Made by a program: the position numbers and the translations under genes. DNA of 64,000 nt from Cydia pomonella. Lineage: Eukaryota > Arthropoda > Insecta > Lepidoptera > Tortricidae. Numbering within the stretch: position 1 is the first letter of the stretch; every line of letters starts with the position of its first letter. The stretch spans positions 9,447,056 through 9,511,055 of the forward strand of contig NC_084704.1 of assembly GCF_033807575.1 (NCBI RefSeq). Reading direction: 5' to 3'. Below the pieces are notes generated by a model. It ran no database searches and was not told where the DNA came from. It saw nothing but the letters and a program-made list of their open reading frames with translations. Below, piece by piece: positions 41,941-51,200 of the stretch.

Positions 41941-42144
41941 CAGGGATCGGAAACGGTTTTTTGCAAAAACATCGAAGTAACCATATATTTCGTTTTATTT
42001 TATACTCTAAATGTAGGACTCAGTTGTGTTTTCAGATAACGACTTCGTATTATTAGATTGCCTAATTAGAAATGAAGTAATTAACAAAGAACGAAAATAT
42101 ACCGTTTTCGTTCCCATACAAAAAATACCGGTTTCCGATCCCTA
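41941..42144. mobile_element. 204-bp hAT MITE, mirror copy in right palindrome arm
   Basis: This is the reverse complement of 40083-40286, including the CTCGGATC duplication on each side. It was therefore copied with the arm rather than inserted independently. Confidence 0.9.
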
Positions 42145-42164
42145 CTCGGATCCTCAGATATCGG

Positions 42165-42606
42165 TTTTCATCTTGATCAGAGCAAACATGCAGAAATTCG
42201 TATTGAACACGTCGTCATAGGAACAGTTTGTATGGGAATAGTACATTACTATAGAGGACGGGAAACGAAGGGTTGCAGGCCAAGTAGATATAGACGGCCG
42301 AGCGTAGCGAGGTCGAATAGGGATATGCGGCCGGCAACCCCCCCGTTTCTCGCCGAGATTTGTATAGTGCTTTTCTCAAACTTGCAATGAAATAATTAAA
42401 AAAAATAGGATGATGATGATGATTGTTATTATTACTTTCGAGTTGTTATTAGGGGAACGAAACTTTGATTATTTTTACGCTACGACGCACGGTTTAGGAG
42501 ATACAGCCCTATAAAGATTTCTGCATGACTGAAAAAAAAACTTTATGGGGCTGTATCTCCTAAACCGTACGTCGTAGCGCAAAAATAATGAAATTTTTGT
42601 TCCCCT
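42165..42606 (+). repeat. Third, direct partial copy of the palindrome core
   Basis: The sequence from TCTTGATCAGAGCAAACATG to TACGTCGTAGCGCAAAAATA repeats 40749-41180 in the same orientation, offset 1416 bp, including the central hairpin. It overlaps the right end of the palindrome and diverges at about 42590. Confidence 0.88.
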
Positions 42607-43825
42607 TTGAAACCGTGAAACAATATTTGACAAACACAAAAAAGAAAAAAAAACACGAAAAAGACAAAAAAAGAAAAAACTTAATGGCAGAATTTTGCTT
42701 ATAGGTTTTTTTTGGTTGAATGCCATAATTTGACGTTTAAAAACAAAAGAAGGTTGCCTTACAGGCCTAGGTGTGTAAGGCTGTATGAAATTCCTTTACA
42801 TATCATCTTCACTCGTCGCACCTGATATGTAGTATTTCCGGACCTAATTTGAAGTAAGTCATGTCAACATTTCATTAAAAGTTTGAGAAAAATAGCATTA
42901 TTGTTTTTACTATTTTCCTCGTATTCTTTCCATAATTTTTCACCGTTCATACCTTCCCTGGACCTAGAAATATTCCAATACCAAAATTAGTCAAATCGGT
43001 CCAGCCGTCCGCGAACTTAACGAAAAGTTATAAATAGCCGCCAGATACCGGGGCTTAGTAAGAAAGTACACATAAAAAACCTCCACCTACAACGGCGACT
43101 CGTATTTACTATCACAAATTTAAATTATTAAAATAACAACCTGAACAAATTAAAAATGAAAGTTTCTTGATATCAATGGTTGTTTAAAATGCATAACATC
43201 ATCCCCATATAAAGCCTGTTGTGATCAAGAAAAATCAAATTAATATGATCCTAGCTAAACTATACGTGAAAAGTAATCCCATATTTTTTCCAGTGTTTGT
43301 TGGAACGACTAGCACATCATTTATCCGCACAATAAGGCATAATTATTTCGTTAAAGATATAATTTGAATACTTCTTACTATGACTGTCACAACGGGCCGC
43401 CATTTGCGAACTAAATAGCTCCGCGGCAAAAATTGACGCCCCGCCCGCTTCGGCACAATGTGTGTGGGGTCATTTTTCGGAGCTAGTTCGACATCTATGT
43501 TTATTATCAATCGCTGTTACAGGTCCCCTAAAAGTAGTTTAACATGTTCTTATAATCCAAAAGAATTTATTGGGATGCAATTCTGTCCTAAGATTTGTAG
43601 ATGGAAACAACCCTATTACACCCACACATCAGACGCCAATTACATCCACACTCCCCGATATCGGGCCCGAAATGAGTCCCGATTTCGGGGCTTATAATCG
43701 TTTTCCGTTTCAAGGAATATCAGGACATCGATAACAATTTTTTTTTTAATCTGATTTTTATTGATGCTTTGGACACTCTAGGTGAACATGTCAGCCTCAT
43801 GGGTGCTTTCATAGCTCCCTACGCA
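42607..43825. other. Intergenic DNA with a dispersed repeat copy
   Basis: The stretch 42740-42900 (AGGCCTAGGTGTG, CTGTATGAAATTCCTTTA, CGTCGCACCTGA and CATTTCATTAAAAGTTTGAG) resembles 55555-55700. The remainder is AT-rich with no gene; a GC-rich patch lies at 43400-43500. Confidence 0.45.
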
Positions 43826-44562
43826 AGAGAGAGATCAATAAAGTGGTATACGCTGATTGCTATGTCTGATAAAGGCTCTGCCAACCAACAATTGATCTGT
43901 CCATTGTGCATGGAGCCCAAACTACTAAGTATCCTTTTTCTCAAGTCCGAATTCCGGACGCAGTCCAACAATACGTGAGACAAGTCATCAGGCTTCTGAC
44001 AGTCTACACACAGTGGTGACGGTTTAACACCCATCATACATAGAAACTTATTTGTAGGGATGTGTCCGGACCGGACTCGGAAAGCTGAGACTAACACTTT
44101 TCGAGCGAGGTTGGCAGAAACAAACTAGGGTATCCACAAGGGCCTAGCTTGGATTGTTCTGTACCAGATTCCTACATCTCTTGATAAAGATTGTTCTCCA
44201 AAATGGTATTCCCATTTTTGTAAACATCTTTTTTTAATTCTAGGAATGACTTCACTTGTATATGGTATAGAATCTAGTACAGAGACACCCATTACAGCGG
44301 TTTTAGCAAGCTTATCTACTGCCTCGTTTCCTACTAACTCTACGTGGGAAGGAATCCACTGAATTTTGACAACCTTATCATTACAAGTAAACTCATGAAT
44401 TAACTGGAGAGCTTCATATGCAATAGGCATGGCTCTTTGTCCGTAAACACAACGATTAAGGTGTTGAAGTGCACTCTTTGAGTCAGATAGTATCACAACT
44501 GGAGCACTATTCGGTAGCTTAATAACAATATTTGAAATATAAAATAGTACATTACGATACAA
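43826..44562 (-). pseudogene. Non-LTR retrotransposon fragment with RNase H domain
   Basis: The minus strand reads SDSKSALQHLNRCVYGQRAM and IQWIPSHVELVGNEAVDKLA, a ribonuclease H domain (D-S-K-S-A and H-V-x-x-x-G-N-E-x-V-D-x-L-A). After a break it continues RSGHIPTNKFLCMMGVKPSP, LCVDCQKPDDLSHVLLDC, the Cys-rich C-terminal block usual after RNase H in such LINEs. A frameshift lies near 44110. The reverse transcriptase part is missing. Confidence 0.82.
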
Positions 44563-44770
44563 GTGCGAAAAATAGGAAACAACTAGAAAAAATTTAAAAC
44601 ACGACCGAAGGGAGTGTTTTAAATCGACACGAGTTGCGAATTACCTATTCGCACATGTATCGTACAACGTTTTACAGTACATATGGCCTTTTAAATGTTC
44701 GACACAATAACGTAATCTGCTAATTTTCGCACTAGTGCGGTAAAGTAGCACCATATGTATTGTAAAATAC
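44545..44770. repeat. Repeat with CGATACAAGTGCGAAAAATA arms
   Basis: TACGATACAAGTGCGAAAAA-TAGG is mirrored by CCTATTCGCACATGTATCGTA around ACGACCGAAGGGAGTGTTTT; then ATTTTCGCACTAGTGCGGTA and AGTAGCACCATATGTATTGT follow. I recall this repeat type from moths. Non-coding. Confidence 0.6.
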
Positions 44771-44896
44771 TTTGTCTCTATTTCCCAAAAGATGTGCTGA
44801 TATTTGGTGAAACGGAAAAACACAGACCAATCCCTTTAGACTGAGCTTATAGGACGACTCGCGGTCACCGCCCGTATGGTTTATGGAGCACATATA

Positions 44897-46067
44897 AAGT
44901 CCCCTCCAGACTACGCGCGTGAATCGCGATCGCGGCGCGTCTTCGCGGAGCGAACATACCGCGACGTTGAAGTAGACTCCACACTCGCACAACTTCACGG
45001 CGATTTCGCGGATTCGGCGATTTGGTTCGCGGCAAGATGGCGCCGAAGCGTCAGCTGATCGGATTTAGTTTGCGGCAAGGCACTGATTCAAACTGGGAAC
45101 TATCAAATTGATTTTTGGTTGATCAAGTTCGCACCCAATATAACCAAGTAGCTGCCATAGAAGGACAGATTAACCGACTGTCACTGAAGAAATTCTGAAG
45201 TCAAATGTACCGGAGTGTACAGAAATCTTTACATTTTCTTATGTCACTCCCAACATAGTTCTTGAAACTTTCAGATCATTAAATTTAAAGAAAATGGAAG
45301 ATCTCTGGGTATCTTATCAGTAAAAGTATTACATTCTATTGTAGAATCGATCGCTCCATATTTAGCAGAGATTTTCAACAAATGCATTGATACTGGAATT
45401 TTTCCAGATATTATGAAACACAGCAAAATCATCCCACTTTTTAAATCTGGAACGAGAACAGACCCCACCAACTTCAGACCAATTTCTATACTACCGGCGT
45501 TAAGCAAAGTTTTCGAGAAACTTATTCTTAATCAACTTTTGTCTCATTTTAACAGAAATAAATTACAATTTTCTATGGCAATGCTACAGCTCACCTACGA
45601 AACTTTTATATAAATCAAACCTTTTTACCTCCTCCGTCGGTTGTCAGCAGGGTGATCAGTGGCGGATTAACCGAACAGCAGAAAAAGCATATGCTAAGGG
45701 CCCCGCGCCTAAGGGGGGCCCCGCGCTCCGACCCTGACCATGCGATTTCGGCACGCGGAACAGGCCAAGTTCAAGTAGAACTCGCTCACGAGTCGGTTAA
45801 TCTGAACTGTCATAACCTTCTATGGCGGCTACTTGGTTATATTGGGTGCGAACCATGAGTATTATATTCTTTGGTGCGAACTTAACCAACCAAAAATCAA
45901 TTTGACAGTTCCCAGTTTGAATCAGTGCCTTGCCGCAAACTAAATCCGATATGCCGCGAACCAAACTGCGAAATCGCCGTGAAATTGCGGCGAGTGTGGA
46001 GTCTACGTGGACGTCGCGGTATGTCCGCTCCGCGATTCACGTGCATAGTCTGGAGGGGGCTAACCGA
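44897..46067. mobile_element. Long-TIR non-autonomous element carrying a reverse transcriptase fragment
   Basis: Left arm from AGTCCCCTCCAGACTACGCG through GATTTAGTTTGCGGCAAGGC and GGTTGATCAAGTTCGCACCC to about 45180; right arm, about 45790 to CATAGTCTGGAGGGGGCT, is its inverted copy (GGTTATATTGGGTGCGAACC, GCCTTGCCGCAAACTAAATC). Between the arms lies a LINE fragment (45260-45613) and 150 bp of GC-rich sequence. The ends resemble the 54501-54716 MITE family. Confidence 0.75.
45260..45613 (+). pseudogene. LINE reverse transcriptase fragment
   Basis: The reading has VKVLHSIVESIAPYLAEIFN, KCIDTGIFPDIMKHSKIIPL, FKSGTRTDPTNFRPISILPA and LSKVFEKLILNQLLSHF, the N-terminal finger region of a Jockey/CR1-type reverse transcriptase. 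Both the upstream endonuclease and the catalytic palm are missing. Confidence 0.85.
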
Positions 46068-46222
46068 GTCTTGCAAGTTCGCGCTTCGCGTCTCCTTTGA
46101 CGCGGGCCAAATACCGACAAAAAACGGGGAATAAGGCGCGAAGGCGTGAACAATGTGGGCCACCCACACTCGCGTTCGCGGCTTCGCGCCTCGATTCGCG
46201 CACGAGTGTGGAGGGCCCTTTA
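46068..46222. mobile_element. MITE family E, truncated copy
   Basis: It shares GAGTCTTGCAAGTTCGCGCT, CGCGGGCCAAATACCGAC, GCGCGAAGGCGTGAACAAT and CGATTCGCGCACGAGTGTGG with 54501-54716 but lacks that copy's first 45 bp. Confidence 0.75.
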
Positions 46223-46300
46223 CGACTTAGGCGCACGATTATATTGTATGTCTATGGCGCACGACCGTTCGTCGTACGTCCGTACTTGGTCCGTACCAAA

Positions 46301-46408
46301 GGGCCTACCGCGAACCACGTTCGACGTGGTGCCTCCCTGTCACACTTACGTACGAATTTACAAGTGCGACAGAGAGGTAACACGTCGAACGTGGTTCGCG
46401 GTAGGCCC
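46301..46408. mobile_element. Palindromic MITE family C, copy 2
   Basis: Arms GGGCCTACCGCGAACCACGT and CACGTCGAACGTGGTTCGCG with GGTAGGCCC, around CCTCCCTGTCACACTTACG. Same family as 22929-23034. Confidence 0.88.
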
Positions 46409-46717
46409 TCAAGCTCGCGATTCGACTCCGTACCACAAGGTGGTAAGTTTGGTCGAAGCTTCGTTGATCGTTGGTCACGTCTAACAACCACCTTTATTCA
46501 TTGTTACCAACGTCACCAACCAACTGACATACTGACATTGATTCACTGGACAGTCTGTTTATCTTGTCAAGAAACTCGAGAACTATCAGTCATGTGATTG
46601 ATGTGATTAGATTATTCTGTTTATCAATAAAAATAGGGGAAATTTATTTAAATTTATATAAAATTTAATAGCGGCTTAGAAGAATTAGTTATTGTTTCAT
46701 ACAACTTTACAGTTATC
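46409..46717 (+). promoter_or_regulatory. Region upstream of CCDC115
   Basis: AT-rich, ending at the ATG at 46718. No TATA box or clear motif can be assigned; it is called upstream region by position. The 5' UTR start is unknown. Confidence 0.35.
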
Positions 46718-47768
46718 ATGGAATCAGCAGGCAAGTAAATGATATACATATTTTGATAATCGCGTCATGAAATATTTCACTGATCAGAATTAAAAACTAA
46801 ATGACCGTATTTTCTCAATAGTTTGTACTAAATTAATGTCGCGGTTACATATGCTGCGAGTGTCTAGACGTAGAAAAAAGATGCCTCTTGCTATTCAAGT
46901 ATTGGCCTCGTCAATTAATTCTTAATTAGGCCTAGGCAGATTTGTCTCCCACATACCGATTTATACCATAATTTCAAATTTCCTTCAAATTAGTATTAAA
47001 TTAATATTTATATTAATATCTTCTATGACTTCTATCTTCATTCTCAACATGCATATAAATTAATACCAATAATGTCCCTTTGGAAACCATTTTTGTTAAT
47101 ATAACTACTCATGTTAATGTTTAATGATGAAATTAAAAACCTACCCAAGTTAATGCAGATTGGTTCAAGCATTTTACCTTCTTCTTGACAAATGTTCTTT
47201 CATGCTGGTTATTTGGGGCTTGCTAGAGTTAAAGCATGATGTATTGATACTGAACCTCTATGATAATAGACTACAAATCTATAAAATATAAAAATCTTTT
47301 TCAGGAGGAAAGACACTCAGTTTAGAGGCAGTATCTGGTCTACTTGACAAACTTGCTTTAAAGCAACTACACCTGATGGAAGAAAAAATGCAGAATGTAA
47401 TTAATGTTGAGTCCAGGATTCACGAAGGCAGCATACACCTTGCCAAATCAAGATATATAATGGGCCAAACCTCGGTCAGTACTACTAGACTTCCTACTGA
47501 AAGCAGTCCAGAGTTCTCTGCTTCTGTACTTGTTCAATCTACAGAAGACAAACAATTTCAGGTTGTAGAGAATAAAGCCGAAGATACAATTAATCCACTT
47601 AAATGGTTTGGGATATTAGTGCCGCAAAATATGCATAAGGCACGAGAAATATTCCAGAATACAATAAGGTATGTGGTGGAATGTGCTGGGATACAGTACC
47701 AAATACATCAAAATATAATGAACTTTGGTATACTTCAAAGATATAAAGAATTTCTTATATCTGTTTAA
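46718..47768 (+). CDS. CCDC115: CCDC115 / Vma22-type V-ATPase assembly factor
   Basis: Two exons: 46718-46730 (ATG, 13 nt) and 47305-47768 (464 nt, stop TAA), giving 158 residues. The intron has a GC-AG form: the exon ends GCAG and the intron starts GCAAGT, and ends TTTTTCAG; phase 1 joins to read MESAGGKTLSLEAVSGLLDK. Family signatures are SRIHEGSIHLAKSRYIMGQT-SV in the first half and DTINPLKWFGILVPQNMHKA with REIFQNTI near the C-terminus; vertebrate CCDC115 has the same LAKARYxMG and DPLxWFGILVP blocks at similar spacing (about 180 residues). The product helps assemble the proton-pumping V-ATPase Vo sector at the endoplasmic reticulum. AATAAA at 48127 or 48286 could serve polyadenylation. 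The gene is convergent with the fucosyltransferase gene. Confidence 0.88.
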
Positions 47769-50700
47769 GTAATCCGAATTTGGGAGAGGTTGTAAAAAAA
47801 AAGTGTTCATTTGAATTATTTTATTCACTATGAATAGGTTGTGGATTGCTAGATACAATGGAGTAACTTAGCAGTATATTGTACTGCATTTTAAGCACAT
47901 TTTTGTTTGCACATGTTTTGTAACAAAGTCTCTAATGGTTTTTACTTTCTAACCATTGATATTTATTTTAAATATTAAGTAACAACTTGTTAAATAATGT
48001 ATTTCATATTGGTGTCTTTTTTGGGTTAATAAGATTTTCTTAAATAATTTAACTAAGGAAATTTTACCAGTCAATATGATTTAACAGTCCGAATGTTAGA
48101 AACAGTTATATCATTAAAATACTATAAATAAATATGAATTTTTGTTCTCAATATTTAAAAAAAATCTGTATGGGCTATTTGCAACTTTTGTTATATTTAT
48201 GCGTTACTTGACTTACTACAAGTATGGACAAATAATTGTAGGTACTGTTTTCTGGTAACTGAGCATTAATCCAATAGAAGTTTTTAATAAAGCATCACCT
48301 CAGTTGTTATCATTTACATTGACAAAACTAGATTTCTTTCTACTTACATAACTATAACAATAGATAGGTACACTTAAAGTTGTAATGTGTATGTACCTAT
48401 ATTATATATTAAGTACATTTGTGTAATACAAAACAATGTTAATATGTGTCATGAAGGACACAAACTGCAACTATGAGTGGCACATGTGGATGTTTTGTGA
48501 ATTCAATAAGTAGGTTAGTTGCAAGTTGTAATGAACATTGTTTGATACAGATTGACAAGTGATAACTGCAAAGACTTTTTTTTGGTAAACATACTAGGCA
48601 CATCAATGCATATCTTACTACATTCATACCTTAGATGCTTACTCTAAATTAACATAACAATAGTTCTTCATATATAGTTATATCTTTGGCTTATACATTT
48701 TATTTAAATGGCAGGCACATCTATTATACTTAATTATTTGTGACACAAGCACTTTTATGTGATGTGTGTTAAGAATGTATGAAGAAGTGGCGTAGTAATA
48801 CTTACTGACTACATACGAAACATGTACGTAATGCAAAGTTGATTAAGGAAAAAAACGGATAAAATTATATAATACATATATACATACTTAATTAAAACAA
48901 ATCCAACGATTAGGTATTTTTGTTGCTAGGAAAATCGAGTAAAAAATTCACAGTAAATACTTCTGATAAGAGTAATTGTCAGAGGTAATTGGAATGTAGA
49001 TTAAATACCAATGATCACAGAAGTCAGCAACCAACTGTAGGTATATAAAAATAATAGTTTATCTTATAAACAGTAAATAGTACCTAATAAGGGTCAATCG
49101 TGTAAATGCACATAAAACAACCTAGATAGGTACATTTAGAATATGAAATAATTGAAATAAACGATAATTTAAGTAGGTACCTTGACAACTGGACGAACAA
49201 AAAATAATAATTTGACTACCTAGTTACTTTGATTGAACAGAACATCTGAGGGGCCTACTTAGTCTCTGTAGCATGTATGATGCAAGAATTTACTAACAAC
49301 TTCAGTAGCTTTCCAGTAGGTTGCTTATAATTAAGTAGGTAATTAATACCCTGATAAATAATATAAATAACATTTTTCTAGACTCGTACATGCTATGAAA
49401 ATTATTCTACTTAATACAAAACCAATCCATAATAACGCAATTTTAGAGAAATAACATAATATTTACATTTTAGTGCGTTAAAATACTTAACAACAAAGTT
49501 TGATTGCTTTTATACAAAAAATAACAAGTCACATATCTACGGTAATTTAACATAAGTAAGTAATTTTATTTGTGCTACACATTGGATATAATAAGACATA
49601 TGCTGTTAGACTGAAACAAGTTAAAACATAGTGTTTTGAGGTCAATTTTTTGTAAATTATAAATCTACTTAGAATCATTTTGGGGCACATTTAGGTAGGA
49701 AGTACACTAAGTACCTTATGTTTTAATTTATGTCCTACCCTAGCATTAACTATTTAAGTCTTAAGTTGTATGTCTCCAAATGAAGCTCGTAACGATAATT
49801 CGTATATTTCAGTTTAAACCAATTTTAGGTAGATACGGTCCAGGAATTTAATTTCAGTAAGTACCATTTCGTATATCGTCACGTGATGATAGCATGAGGG
49901 CCCTACTTATTTTCATATTGATGGTCACTGTGACTGTACATGCATCATATCTCAATCGCTTAAAATCTTATGCATTATAAAATTAAACATACACAACAGT
50001 AACTTACAAAATTTATTAAAAATATTAAACGCTTAAAGGAAAAAAACTTTAAAAAAGTGAAATTAATTAATACTCAATTTATGCTCCTTAGTGCATACTA
50101 TATTGTGCTGTTGTAATTTTCTCCTACTTAGGTACTTTGTGCTATCTTAGTAGCATCACCATAGAATATGGTAGGTATACTATAAAAATATAACAGTAGT
50201 ATAATAAAAATATTTAAGTACTTACAAATAAATATTAAACTCAATAAACAAGCAATTTTTAATGGTAATTTGTGCAATATTGTATTGTGGTAATTTAGTT
50301 TTGTGTTCTATTGGACAGGCTATCATTGGATATTTTGCCAAGTGTGATTAACATGTTTTATTTTCACTGATCATATTTTCTTTAATTATTGTCTGGGTCG
50401 TCAGAAAAAATTGATTTTGGCCCCCAGTGGGCGCCAATTTGCTGCGTGACCAATTATGAAATTTGCTTTTAAGTGTCTACATACTTATGAGTAAAAGTGT
50501 GGTCATACATAACTTAGCATAACTATTACTAGTAATGGACGTGTGAGCACAAGTAAGTATATGTCTTCATGATATTAGTAAGCAATGAATACTAGAACTC
50601 GATGCCTGCATCCGCACTCTAGAAACATTTATACTAGCAAAACTAAATTGGCAAATCTGGTGAAAAAGTATAACCAAATACATTGCACAAAGCGAGGACT

Positions 50701-51008
50701 GCGGATGGATATTTGAATCCATCCAAACCTAACACGCGCGTTACCCTTGAATTCATAATAGCGACTTTTCAACGTCCATACAAAGAGAGCTAGGAGCGCG
50801 GAAATCTTCCATATCCTTATCACAGAACAGTAACCTGCACGTATCATATGTGACATTCCGAAACACCGCCCGAACTCTATCTCTCTTTCGTACGAATGTA
50901 GACAAAGCGGTCGCGTAAAGACATATCGGGGCGTCTTCTCAGATGACTCGACGAGTAACGGCCACGGTCCATCGGAACGTAGGGGCCACGAACCCGGATC
51001 GGCGGTGC
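47769..51008. other. AT-rich intergenic DNA between convergent genes
   Basis: 3.2 kb with no gene or clear repeat boundaries, rich in TAGGTA / TACCTA words. It should contain the 3' UTRs of CCDC115 (+) and the fucosyltransferase (-). On the minus strand an AATAAA (TTTATT at 50357-50362) is one possible poly(A) signal for the latter. A short GGCCCCCAGTGGGCGCC piece at about 50420 resembles a dispersed repeat. Confidence 0.5.
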
Positions 51009-51200
51009 CTAGCCCTTGTCCTGCGTGTCGGCGTACTCGGCGGCGGCGGCGGCGGCGCGCCACTCGCTGCGCGTGCAGGCGCCGTCGCGCCACCACGCCT
51101 GCACGTCGTCGAGCCGCGCCGCGCGCTGCCGCCGCTCGCTCGCGTGCAGCATGGCGCACACGCGGCAGAAGAAGAACGTGTTGATGAACTCGCCCGTGCC
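51009..51200 (-). CDS. FucTA: Fucosyltransferase last exon
   Basis: 192 nt after GATGCAG. It codes GTGEFINTFFFCRVCAMLHA, DDVQAWWRDGACTRSEWR, a five-alanine run and a stop. The two cysteines and WW-R-x-x-C match FucTA C-termini. It is separated from the previous exon by a 5.4-kb intron. Confidence 0.9.
   Translation of the reverse strand, partial: GTGEFINTFFFCRVCAMLHASERRQRAARLDDVQAWWRDGACTRSEWRAAAAAAEYADTQDKG

Larger units (their letters stand above)
40045..42182. repeat. 2.1-kb near-perfect palindrome
   Basis: Arms 40045-41113 and 41114-42182 are reverse complements with only a few visible differences (for example GGGTTATGCGG against GGGATATGCGG, and one Tyr/Cys-changing base inside the MITE). 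The centre is a hairpin around 41085-41145: CGGTTTAGGAGATACAGCCC and GGGCTGTATCTCCTAAACCG. Each arm contains the 204-bp hAT MITE and several GATCAAGATGAAAATCGATA phrases. ORFs on either arm are mirror images without recognised content. Confidence 0.93.

Noticed and set aside
40243..41984. Mirror-image ORFs in the palindrome as a conserved gene pair
   Set aside because: They are identical because the arms are inverted copies; the translations show no domain and the region is repeat-derived.
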